DNA of 64,000 nt from Lactarius indigo. Its lineage: Eukaryota > Basidiomycota > Agaricomycetes > Russulales > Russulaceae. Numbering within the stretch: position 1 is the stretch's first letter; each line of letters starts with the position of its first letter. A program made the translations under genes and the position numbers. Positions 46,260 through 56,185 of the stretch are shown one piece after another. Location: positions 1 to 64,000 of the forward strand of contig JAFKAC010000107.1 in the NCBI GenBank assembly GCA_025766275.1, written 5' to 3'. The notes under the pieces are model-generated. The model was given only the letters and a program-made list of their open reading frames with translations. It was not told the origin of the DNA and made no database searches.

Positions 46260-47825
46260 TAGCAATCCCTGAGGGCGACTAATCCGGTTGGCAAGCTCAA
46301 GCCCTGGCAGGCTCTAGAACAGTCGGGGGCTAGTAAATTTGGGACAAGTCGCAACATTATTGATCGCCATGCTGCTGGACACTCACGCTGTGGACGATTT
46401 TACAATGTAGGTCAATTCAGTTCTGAAAATCTGACCAAAGACGATTTTAGAACCGAATTGGATGCCACCGTGAAATCCCCGCAGTGTCAGTGGTATCGCC
46501 GCTGAAGAGGACAGACGGAAATCCAGCGGAACAAAGAATTGTAATTCAAGAACAGACGCCCGTGATTCAGCTGGCGTCTAGCAGCGGATGGCGATGCCCT
46601 CAGGGCTACTGTAACAATACGTAGTCGTGGTGGGTAAGCACCTCTTCTGGCGTCCAGGTCCTCCGAGTCATTGGCAAGACAAGACTGGTGAGGCCGGAAC
46701 ATATCCTAGGCATTTACCGAATTCTGACCCCAGACAGAGACGGAGACCAATGAATATACTGTACTCAAGCCCGCAATGTGGTGGCAACTCCGGAGTTACA
46801 GCTTCTTGTCGCCGTCAGGGTCATATATCCAATCTACTTTGACAGTCGGCAGCTGCAAATATCACGACCGGTAGGGTCGTGTGAATCGAATACCGGGGTC
46901 CGGCGTTCTTTATGTCCCGGCTTACAGCGATGTCCCAGCACAAAGTGAATGCGTCTTGTTGGGACCAACATCACACCACTTCGCAAATTACAGGTACGAA
47001 CATTATTGGTAAGTTACTTGATTTTTTTCACCGCCAAGATACTTGGGGGGTGCGGAGGGGAGTCCCAGGGCGTGCAGATACCCGATCCAAGCTGTAGAGC
47101 TTCAAGTCGCGGTAGAGTGTAAACATTGGCCGCAGTGGCCAATCCGTCCTCGTTCAATGAAGCCCACGGAGCCATAGAGACCATATTGTCTCCGTGCGAC
47201 GGTTTTTCTGGGACAATGCTCGTGGGAACAAGCCCGAGATCGTCGAGCTTTTTCAAATTGAATTTGTTGAGGAACTTGAATCTGTGTCCACAACCCATGA
47301 CGAAGCCAAACAACGTAAGCAACCCTCTTGATCACGGGGTCGAAAGAATTTTGATCCGCAATGCAGTTCGCAGGTTGACACGGAACAACACATCCGTCCT
47401 CTCTATCTGCCTGGGTCCGTCCGTATAACATTTTCGTGAAGTCATCGTTCACCCCAGATGCACATGGTCAGGCACTAGTCGCCCTACGAGTGTCTGTGTC
47501 CTTTGTACCTTAGTGGATCTGGACACATGAAGGCCCCACCCTTCGGTGTTAGCCTCTGGACGACAACTCTTTGTCCGCACGAGCGGAAATGTCACGGAAT
47601 GTCTGACGGCATTATTTACTCCCAACAACTTATCTAATCTCTACTGGTCTCTGATTGTCGAGTCTGCAATGAATCGACCTTGCTAGCGTCCTGGCCAACC
47701 GTGTGTATTCCAATTTTCTATATAAGATGTACCAACATGCTAGTTACTTGCTCACCGCACTTCGACCTCTCGGATCTTCCATATACACTCTCTGCACCTT
47801 CCTTGCTTTATTCTTCGTCGTAGCA
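46260..47825. repeat. Spacer between divergent paralogues 3 and 4
   Basis: No convincing gene. Reading its reverse complement, it aligns almost end to end with the spacer between copies 5 and 6 (about 50700-52215), for instance gcttcattga...gacggat...ggccactg near 47140 and 51370, and ttgaattacaa.tctttgttccgc near 46530 and 51930. A possible TATA for copy 4 is TATATAAG at 47719-47726. Confidence 0.7.
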
Positions 47826-48539
47826 ATGGCCTCAGTTCAGCACACCCCCGAGCTCTGGATCACCTACCACCAGGCATCGCGCGCACAGAAGCCCGTGACC
47901 GCACAGTTGATCGAAGTCAGCGATGGCGTCCACCTCTTCGACCTCGAGGATGTCCTCGATCACGTCTTCCAGCAAGGCTTCGTCGACCCCAACTGGCGCT
48001 CTGTCGTCTGGGTGGAGGATCGTGACTCCAAGCGTCTCAAGACGAGCCACACCGTCAAGGACCTGCTCGTTAACGGTGCTGGAAACACCCCCGAGACTGC
48101 TCTTCGTCTTGTCATCTGTGGGCTTACTTTTTTTTTTTTTGTTTACCGTGCGTGCGGTACGCTGACGCGTTTAACCCAGCTGACATCCCAGTGGCAATTT
48201 GGGTCCACTACGAGTACTTGCACGACAAGCACTCCCATACATCTGTCCAGCGCATCCGCCTCGATTTACCCGACAACAAATTCGAGCGTTTGGCTCACCT
48301 CACCAACCACATTTTCGCCAAGGGGTATCTTCCCAACAAGGTGCGCTCCGCGGTATCGTGGAAGAGCGCGTCTGGGAAGCACATCGAAGAGAACGCGAGG
48401 GTTGACGATGTGCTCTCGTTGGGTGAAGGCGTTAGCGAGGACAAGCCCCTGCGCCTCGTTATTGGTAGGTCTACATGAACTCCGTCCGCGACTGCGAGAT
48501 AATCTTGACGGATGCTGACGAAAACTTACAGACCTCTAA
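47826..48539 (+). CDS. Two-module small protein, paralogue 4
   Basis: Exons 47826-48117, 48180-48464 and 48532-48539 give 194 residues. MASVQHTP leads straight into module 1 (ELWITYHQASRAQKPVTAQL to ALRLVI); module 2 is AIWVHYEYLHDKHSHT to PLRLVIG; the final exon is Asp-Leu-stop. Intron 1 contains a run of 15 T. Almost identical to copy 5: I count three residue differences (S/G, L/I, K/R). Helix in module 1 FDLEDVLDHVFQQG, in module 2 FERLAHLTNHIFAKG. Confidence 0.88.
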
Positions 48540-49879
48540 TCGGGTTATGCAAATCTGTTGTAACTCAGAAGTAGGAGCATCCGAGGAGAGACTTTACCGT
48601 AACTACTGCTGTCATAGGAGCTAAAGCTGCACATTCTTATTATAATTCTGTTCCATATCACATATGCTCGTATAGTCAGGTGTGTTCCTGAAAGGACGGC
48701 ATCGGGAGAGGCAGGAAAGTCAAAAGATGAAGCTGAAGGCGGATATGCTCGAGACTCGAGAGAAGCTTCTTACAAGTTCGAGAAATTGGCCACACTCCCT
48801 TGATATCCTGTTTTACACATCCACAGAACATGACACCTTTTAGGACTACTAGTAGAATTAGTATCGTAGTACAGATCCGAGTCACTGCATTGCCGGTATA
48901 TGTTGATGCTCAGCTTGCCAATCTTGGCAAGTCGTTCCTCCGCCAAATAATAAGGAAAACACGACGAAAGACCACGTCACGCGCCGTGCTGAAAGGTTAA
49001 GCACTCGCCCTAGTGGGACGATGAGTACAAGGAGCTGGTACAGTAGATAGGGTGATGTGCTTGGTGATTGGCGCCCAGTCGGCCGAAGACCAGAGGGCCG
49101 CGACTGGACACATGAAAACAGTGGCCGAGTAACGCATCTAACAAGGCCTCAGTTTTCGAAGTACTGGGAGACTTACAATATATGCCGGTACGTGCCCAGT
49201 GCCATAGCAGAACGTCCTGTCATGTGACGTATAGCAGCGGGCATGACTATCATGTGATCCGACTATCATTGCATCATCTCCAAAAGCAGACATTCGAGGC
49301 CTAAACAGGAAGATGACCAAATATGTGAGACTGCGGTTGGCACCGTTGACGATAAGTACCGTCCTTTTACCATCCCCTCAGGGCAATAGCCGTTGTCAAT
49401 GCACGTATCTGGGATCGCTTAGGTCGTAAAAACGAAGGCCACTCGAGATCATGGTCAAGGCGTCTTTCATCGCGTGATCCGTACTTGGCGCGGGAATGAC
49501 TTGCGAGACCTGACGAGCTGAGCACAGCACAAACAGGAGCATATACCCAGAATGCAGTAAGCCACGCTACGATACTACTTTCTTTGGCAGTCTTGCGAGC
49601 GTGTCCACCATAAATAGGTTCAGTGTCCGTGAGGCCAATTCCTCGAACTTATGAGAAGCTTCTCTCGAGCATAATCTCCATCCCTTGACTTTCACAACGC
49701 AAGCACTCTTCCGATGCCTGTCATTTCAAGGACACACTTGACTTCGCCTGCGCCCATGGTATGAAACAGAATTATAATGAAGAATGTGCAGCTTTAGCTC
49801 CTATGACAGCAGTAGTTACGGTAAAGTTTTTCTTCGAATGATCCCACTTCTGAGTCACAACAGATTTTACACAACCCGA
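48540..49879. other. Centre of the palindrome
   Basis: The first about 120 bases and the last about 140 bases are inverted copies of each other (3' flanks of copies 4 and 5). The middle, about 48665-49395, is single-copy in this window with no gene seen. The right part is also a direct repeat of the copy 3 flank at 44980-45423. Confidence 0.6.
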
Positions 49880-50593
49880 TTAGAGGTCTGTAAGTTTTCG
49901 TCAGCATCCGTCAAGATTATCTCGCAGTCGCGGACGGAGTTCATGTAGACCTACCAATAACGAGGCGCAGGGGCTTGTCCTCGCTAACGCCTTCACCCAA
50001 CGAGAGCACATCGTCAACCCTCGCGTTCTCTTCGATGTGCTTCCCAGACGCGCTCTTCCACGATACCGCGGAGCGCACCTTGTTGGGAAGATACCCCTTG
50101 GCGAAAATGTGGTTGGTGAGGTGAGCCAAACGCTCGAATTTGTTGTCGGGTAAATCGAGGCGGATGCGCTGGACAGATGTATGGGAGTGCCTGTCGTGCA
50201 AGTACTCGTAGTGGACCCAAATTGCCACTGGGATGTCAGCTGAGTCCGACAAGTCGCGTCAGCTTACCGTACGCACGGTGAACAAAAATAAACAAACGCA
50301 CAGATGACAAGACGCAGAGCAGTCTCGGGGGTGTTTCCAGCACCGTTAACGAGCAGGTCCTTGACGGTGTGGCTCGTCTTGAGACGCTTGGAGTCACGAT
50401 CCTCCACCCAGACGACAGAGCGCCAGTTGGGGTCGACGAAGCCTTGCTGGAAGACGTGATCGAGGACATCCTCGAGGTCGAAGATGTGGACGCCATCGCC
50501 GACCTCGATCAGCTGTGCGGTCACGGGCTTCTGTGCGCGCGATGCCTGGTGGTAGGTGATCCAGAGCTCGGGGGTGTGCTGAACTGAGGCCAT
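49880..50593 (-). CDS. Two-module small protein, paralogue 5
   Basis: Exons 50593-50302, 50239-49955 and 49887-49880 give 194 residues, with the same exon lengths as copy 4 (292, 285 and 8). Differs from copy 4 at about three residues. Intron sequences are also similar, but copy 5 lacks the 15-T run. The promoter block with TATATAAG (minus strand, 50693-50700) and the leader tcggatcttccatatacactctgc match copy 4. Convergent with copy 4. Confidence 0.88.
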
Positions 50594-50692
50594 TTCTGTA
50601 TCGACGAATAAAGTAAGGAAGGTGCAGAGTGTGTATATGGAAGATCCGAGAGGTTGGTGTGCAGTGAGCAAGTGGCCAGCACGTTTGCGCAT

Positions 50693-50700
50693 CTTATATA
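50693..50700 (-). promoter_or_regulatory. TATA box of paralogue 5
   Basis: TATATAAG on the minus strand 100 bases upstream of the ATG. The mirror-image element for copy 4 is at 47719-47726. Confidence 0.6.
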
Positions 50701-52214
50701 GAAAATTGGAACCCCTGAAGATGACAATGTTCACTAGGACGTTCTCAAGGTCGATCTATTGCAGACTCCAGAATAATCAGAGACCAGTAGAGGTTGGATA
50801 AGATGTTGGAGTAAATAATGCCGTTAGACATTCCGTGGCATTTCCGCCCAAGAGGTCAGGGTAAAGAGTTGTCGTTAGCTAACGCCGAAGGGCGGGGCCT
50901 TCATATGTTTACAGTTACTAAGTACAAGGTACAAAGCCACAGACGCTCGCAGGGCGACTGAGGCCTGACAATGTGCGTCTGGTGTGAACGTTTGAACGGC
51001 AAGTGTCACCTGCCAATGCGGTCAGTCAGTGCCAAAGGCCGGTCGGCCTGGGCGTTGCTGCGGATCAAAAAAGGACCAAGACCTGCTTACCTATTTATTC
51101 GATCTCGTGATCAAGTTTTCTTTTTCTTGGACGTTGCTTGGACTTGTGCTTGGATGTGGAAACGAAACGTACGAAACGACCACCACGGCCGCAGGTTCAA
51201 GCTCCTTGACAAATTCAATGAAAAAGCTCCATGCCGACCAATGATTCTAAGCTTGTGCTTCCAAGCATTCTCTGACATTCGACCTTGCATTCGACTGTCA
51301 CGACTCACAAGCCACAATACAGCAGTCGTCCTGTCAACCCGGAGACATTGTGGCCCCTATGGGTCCGCGGGCTTCATTGAGGACGGATAGGCCACTGTTT
51401 GAAAATCGGATCAAGTGTCTGACATATCGACTCAGGTATCGTGGGACTTGGAGTCCCCTCTACATCGGAAAACTCAATGTCAATGTTCCGAGTCGTACCT
51501 GTAATTTGTTGCTGGACTAGACGTGGCGCGATTCGGTGCCAACATGACGAATTCACTCTGCGCTGGGGCTTCGCTGCAGGCCTCGGGCTTAAAGAGCTCC
51601 GGGCTCTCGGTTCGCGGGGCCGTATCCGTACCGCTGGTGGTGTTCACAGCTACCAACTGTCATGGTAGGTTGGACATGTGAACCTGACGGCGACAAGAGG
51701 CTCAAGCTCCGGAGTCGTCACCGCTTTGCGAGCTTATGATATGTCCGTCTATGTCCGGTATGTGGTATATGCGAAGGATAGTCTATGGCTCAACCTCACT
51801 TGTGTTGTCCTGTTGATGAGGCCCATGAAGGCTTGTTCGCAAAATGAGTTTTTTTGCTACTACTGCTTATTGTTACAGAGCTGCCACCTGCAGTTGGACG
51901 CTAGCTGAATCACCGGCGTCTACTCTTGAATTACAACTCTTTGTTCCGCATGATTTCCGTCTGTCCTCTTCATCGGCGATACCGCTGACGCTGCGCACAC
52001 CTTACAATGAAATCCAATTCACTTCTGAAAATCCTGGGACCTGTTTGGTCGGTTTTTCAGAACTGAATTGGGTTACAACGTCCACAATGTGAAGTATTGC
52101 GATCAATAACGCGGCGACTTGGCTCACATGTACTAGTCCTCGACTGTTCTAGAGTCTGACAGGGGTTGAGAACTTGCCAACCAGATTAGTCGTCCTCAGA
52201 GATCACCAATTCTC
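50701..52214. repeat. Spacer between divergent paralogues 5 and 6
   Basis: Inverted match of 46260-47718. Contains no convincing gene; short frames on both strands are not shared between the two spacers. Confidence 0.68.
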
Positions 52215-52222
52215 TATAAAAA
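52215..52222 (+). promoter_or_regulatory. TATA box of paralogue 6
   Basis: TATAAAAA followed by gacgggccagcaagccagc, 79 bases before the ATG. The block is shared with copy 3. Confidence 0.65.
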
Positions 52223-52293
52223 GACGGGCCAGCAAGCCAGCTACTTACCCATCGCATCACAATTCCTCACAACTAATTTTCTTAATCTCAAAC

Positions 52294-53032
52294 ATGCTTC
52301 CAAGTGCAGCTTTCGTCGACTCAGGAGTGGTTTCTGTTCACCACACCGCCGACTTCTGGATCACCTACCACCAGGCCTCGCGCGCCGAGAAGCCGGTGAC
52401 CGCACAGCTGATCGAGATCAGCGACAGTACCCAGCTCTTCGACCTCGAGGACGTTCTCGACCACGTCTTCCAACAGGGTTTCGTCGACCCAAAGTGGCGC
52501 TCTGTCGTTTGGTTGGAAGACTGCGACTCGGCGCGCCTCAAGGCGAGCCACACTGTTAAGGACCTACTCGCAAACGGTGCTGGAACCACCCCCGAAACTG
52601 CTCTGCGTCTCGTCATCTGTATGCCTTTTTCATTTCATTATTTTTTTCTCCATGCAGTGCACTGATGTGTCTTCCCGAACTTAGCTGACATCCCAGTGGC
52701 GATTTGGGTCCACTATGAGTACTTACACGACAGGCACTCCCATACATCTGTCCAGCGCATCCGCCTCGATTTGCCTCACACCAAATTCGAGCGTTTGGCT
52801 CATCTCACCAACCACATTTTCGCCAAGGGGTATCTTCCCAACAAGGTGCGGTCAGCGGTCTCGTGGAAGCGAGCGTCTGGGAAGCACATCGAAGAGAATG
52901 TGAAGGTCGACGATTTGCTCTCCTCTGGTGAGGGTGTTAGCGAGGATAAGCCCCTACGCCTCGTCATTGGTAGGTTCCTATGAACACACTAAACTTCTTG
53001 AAAGATTCTGACGAAAACGTGTAGATCTCTGA
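52294..53032 (+). CDS. Two-module small protein, paralogue 6
   Basis: Exons 52294-52618, 52685-52969 and 53025-53032 give 205 residues. Leader MLPSAAFVDSGVVSVHHTA, module 1 DFWITYHQASRAEKPVTAQL to ALRLVI, module 2 AIWVHYEYLHDRHSHT to PLRLVIG, last exon Asp-Leu-stop. Closest to copy 3 in leader and promoter. The two modules of this copy align with each other over their whole length: Q-L-I with Q-R-I, D-H-V-F-Q-Q-G with N-H-I-F-A-K-G, R-S-V-V-W with R-S-A-V-S-W, V-K-D-L-L with V-D-D-L-L, and L-R-L-V-I in both. Confidence 0.88.
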
Positions 53033-53539
53033 CACGGCTCAGAACTCCTGCACTCCAAAAACGGGTGTTCGATGGTTTTATGAGACCCTGCGTAGGTGTA
53101 CCAAAGATAAACGGCTTGTTTCTAGACGTGTTTGGTCCCTAAAGCAAAGTACGGCACCTTTTGTCTGGACGTATATAGCAGTATCATTTAATGGCAACTC
53201 AGTCGCGAGACGTTTCCTTTTTTTTTATATATGGATTCAAGCTCTCAAATCCCCTCTGAGTCTCATTCGTGTGATAACCGAAGCCCGAGGCTTGATCTAG
53301 CATAGCCCCCTGATCCCCTGTCAGATTTAGTAACAGGTGGACGATTTGGGTCAGAGCTTCAAGTTGTGATGGTTTTGCGTTCTCATATCGTATCCAGCAG
53401 CGGCGTTGACAGGAAATCGGCCTATCACCGAGAGCTATGTATAGGCTTGAAGCCTGCAAAGCCTCGAATGCGAAGCAACAGGTTTGATATAGCCCGTTAG
53501 GTCACGCCCCAGATATTCGACGGACGGGCCGTCAGGTGG
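53033..53539. other. Intergenic, no supported gene
   Basis: Contains a T run near 53218-53226. No element ends or conserved frame recognised. Confidence 0.45.
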
Positions 53540-53880
53540 CTAGGAGAAGGGGAGTAGGCGGCCTACGGTGACGGCGTCGTGGAAAAGATGTGGCTGAAAA
53601 GCCGAGAGTTTGCGCGGAAACTCATGCCGCATGGTCCGGAACACGTTGAGGCATTCGTGCGTATGCTGGGAGAGTATAATGGCGTAACGCGTGCCTTCGC
53701 GGACGCACTCCCAGAATGCAAACGCAAGTGAAATCCAGTGATGCAAGCGCTGATTGACAGGGTCTTTCTCACGGATCTCTGGATAAGAAACTGCAAAGTG
53801 AGCCAAAAGCGATTGTTTGAATATCGCAACGATGAAGGTTCTACGATATCGTGATACCCGACAGACTTGTGGCTTACCAC
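53540..53880 (-). pseudogene. Possible orphan exon
   Basis: An open minus-strand frame with protein-like composition (FAVSYPEIREKDPVNQ, WISLAFAFWECVREGTRYA) but no ATG at its beginning and no upstream exon before the divergent kin17 start. It may be the remains of a gene or an unresolved small gene. Confidence 0.3.
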
Positions 53881-54035
53881 GGATACAAATATTAGACAAT
53901 ATACTTGTCGAGTTTATTAGCTAATAAAACAAAAGGACAGGCATGGGAAACACCGTGGGGACTTTCCCGCGCGTGCGAACTTTCTAGACCTACTACAGCA
54001 CTAATCCTTGACTCTTTTCACGAACCCCGACCGCT

Positions 54036-55067
54036 ATGCCGCGTGCTGAAGGTGAATTTCGTTCTTTAACCGCGAGATCTTACGCTGATGGATAGCAGTT
54101 GGGACTCCAAAATGGGTGGCCAACAAGATGAAATCAAAGGGCCTGCAGCGCCTCCGGTGGTACTGCCAGGTCTGCGAGAAACAATGCCGCGACGAGAACG
54201 GCTTCAAGATGCACGTATCTTCCGAAGCTCACCTACGACAAATGATTGTCGTGGGTGAGAATGCAGGGCGGCACATCGCCGACTTCTCTGCACAGTTTCA
54301 AAGTGAATTCGTCACTCTTCTCTCTCGCCGGTGCGTATCCCACCCTTCACTTCTCCGATACTTCACGGGTTCTGAAGGTCATGTCTCAAAGTTTCGGCAC
54401 AAAGCGTGTCAAGGCCAACAACGTCTATCAGGAATACATCCAAGACAAGCAACATCTACACATGAACGCCACCCGCTGGGTGACTCTCACCGAGTTCATC
54501 AAACACCTCGGTCGCAGCGGCGTCGCACACGTAGACGAGACGGACAAGGGCTGGTTTATTGCATGGATAGATCGCAGCCCGAAGGCTCTCGAGAAGCAGG
54601 AGGCGTCGCTCAAGAAGGAACGTGCGACGATGAACGACGAGCAGCGCGAGCGGCTGCTCATCGCAGAGCAGATAGAGCGCGCAGAGCGTGAGGCGCGCGA
54701 GAAGGGAGAAGGCACTTCTGCAGAAGGTGCCGAGGAGGAAGAAAGGCGGCGGGTGGAAGGTTTGCAGCGCGAGGAGGGTGAGAAGAAGGTTGTTCTCTCG
54801 CTATCTGCGAAGCCTGCTGTAGCCTCGTCGTCGACGGTTCCGGCTGAGGGCCTCAAGCTCAACCCTCTCAAGCTGGCTATCAACCCACTCAAGGCGAATC
54901 CACTCAAGCGGCCCAATCCGTTGAAGCAGTCTTCTGCAAGCTCTAGCACAGCGGAGAGGGCTAACGGGAAGCGGAAGGAGGCTCCTCTTACGGCTGCGGA
55001 GAAGCTCATCCTGGAAGAGCAGGAGCGAAAGCGCCGACGGATGGAGCGGGAAACGAAGACAGGATAG
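54036..55067 (+). CDS. kin17: Kin17-like DNA/RNA-binding zinc-finger protein
   Basis: Nuclear protein linked to DNA repair, replication and splicing. Exon 1 is only 16 bases (54036-54051, MPRAE); exons 2 and 3 are 54096-54330 and 54392-55067. All phases agree; 308 residues. The N-terminus after the first intron is VGTPKWVANKMKSKG, a family hallmark. The zinc finger is CQVCEKQCRDENGFKMHVSS...H (C-x2-C...H...H, residues about 27-50). The winged-helix domain contains RRFGTKRVKANNVYQEYI and ATRWVTLTEFIKHLGRSG. A charged helix (QIERAEREAREKGEG) and NPLK repeats follow (KLNPLKLAINPLKANPLK). The C-terminal KOW/SH3-like domain of animal Kin17 is missing, as in other fungi. Confidence 0.92.
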
Positions 55068-55409
55068 ATGGACAGGATATTTGTACGTTTTGACTTGTAC
55101 ATGCTGCATTGTACCTTACTTTATCTTGTGGGCGGAATACCATCCCATTTGAGCTAGGCATTGCCCTTGAGTGTGTCGACGATTCTCATTTTGGAGAGTA
55201 CCTTGTGGTACTTCCGTGCTAAGGGACCGGGCACCGCTGGTCTTAACTTTTCAAGGGCCTTGGGGTCCCCTTGGACTTGTGTGAGACCACATCCACGAGA
55301 TAGGGTGCCATACTCAATTCCCACTCCTCTGTGCGGCCTTGTCTATCCGGGAACAAATAATACAAACTCTATTGAAATTTCGTTCCTGCACGCGGCGCAC
55401 CCAAACAGG
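55068..55409. other. Convergent 3' intergenic region
   Basis: Between the stop codons of kin17 (plus) and the next gene (minus). Nothing recognised. Confidence 0.5.
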
Positions 55410-55958
55410 CTACTCTTCATCTACATCTGCCAAACCTAGGTCGAACCAAATTTCCGCGGGCACAGCCTCTGCAATGTCATCTGGGTCTGCCTCTTTGTGG
55501 ACTTGGTGCACACGTCCTTCTTCGGCAACCTCTGCAAAACGCAGCAGACTCGCGCTTGTAAGCCTGCAGCGTGCCTTACTTCCATGGCGAGCCGTGTGAT
55601 CGTCGTGCTGCAAGTCGACGCGAAGGAGTGCCGCGTGCTCGCGCGTCATCCATTGTACGCAGCTATCCCACGGGAAGCGCTGGCATTCCGGATCGACACG
55701 AAGAATACTCGCCTCTCCACCCGCACTGCCACACTCTGTTGGACCAGCTATCGGTATCGCGAAAGGTAGGGGCGCAGGGGTGCCGGCACGAGAGACGGTT
55801 TGGACGCTGAGCTCGACGGCGCCGGTGACGGGATCATGGTATTCGTCGACGACGAGGCCGACGCATCGATGTACTGCTGTGACGTCGTTTCCCGTGTTTT
55901 CTGCTGTTGGCTGTGAGGAGCGGGCGAAGACAATGTACGTCCCGAGCGCGATGGGCAT
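55410..55958 (-). CDS. Unknown protein with single-exon core
   Basis: Not recognised. The frame is open from 56174, but the first in-frame ATG is at 55958 (MPIALGTYIVFARSSQ), giving 182 residues. An upstream exon joining at an acceptor near 56050 could add about 30 residues (KANNKYSTTTNVPVETRP). Visible patterns: HRCVGLVVDEYHDPVTGAVE, a Pro-rich segment, PWDSCVQWMTREHAALLRVD, and an acidic end (DLGLADVDEE). No membrane segment. Divergent from arp6, with about 230 bases between starts. Confidence 0.62.
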   Translation of the reverse strand: MPIALGTYIVFARSSQPTAENTGNDVTAVHRCVGLVVDEYHDPVTGAVELSVQTVSRAGTPAPLPFAIPIAGPTECGSAGGEASILRVDPECQRFPWDSCVQWMTREHAALLRVDLQHDDHTARHGSKARCRLTSASLLRFAEVAEEGRVHQVHKEADPDDIAEAVPAEIWFDLGLADVDEE

Positions 55959-56185
55959 TGGTCTGGGATATGGTGCGCGGATCTGGGGCCGAGTTTCTAC
56001 TGGTACGTTGGTGGTAGTAGAGTACTTGTTGTTCGCCTTCTGTAGGGTTAAATAAACACTCGCATTGTGGCATGACCCAGGACATTTCTGAGCCACAATG
56101 TGTCTGGTGTGGGTTGTGGTACCGCGGCCCGGTGACAAGCGTTCTGCACTGGCGCTTACGCCCAACACCTCCAACTCAAGCTCTC

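Larger units (their letters stand above)
45424..48665 (+). repeat. Large palindrome, left arm
   Basis: Holds copy 3 (minus), spacer and copy 4 (plus). Inverted partner of 49740-53032. The inner third, around copies 4 and 5, is nearly identical; the outer part is more diverged. Confidence 0.82.
49740..53032 (-). repeat. Large palindrome, right arm
   Basis: Holds copy 5 (minus), spacer and copy 6 (plus), mirroring the left arm around a single-copy centre of about 1.1 kb. Confidence 0.82.

Noticed and set aside
47014..47452. Coding frames in the spacers of the palindrome (also 50971-51390)
   Set aside because: The DNA is shared between the two spacers, but the frames are not conserved between them, so they are unlikely to be genes.
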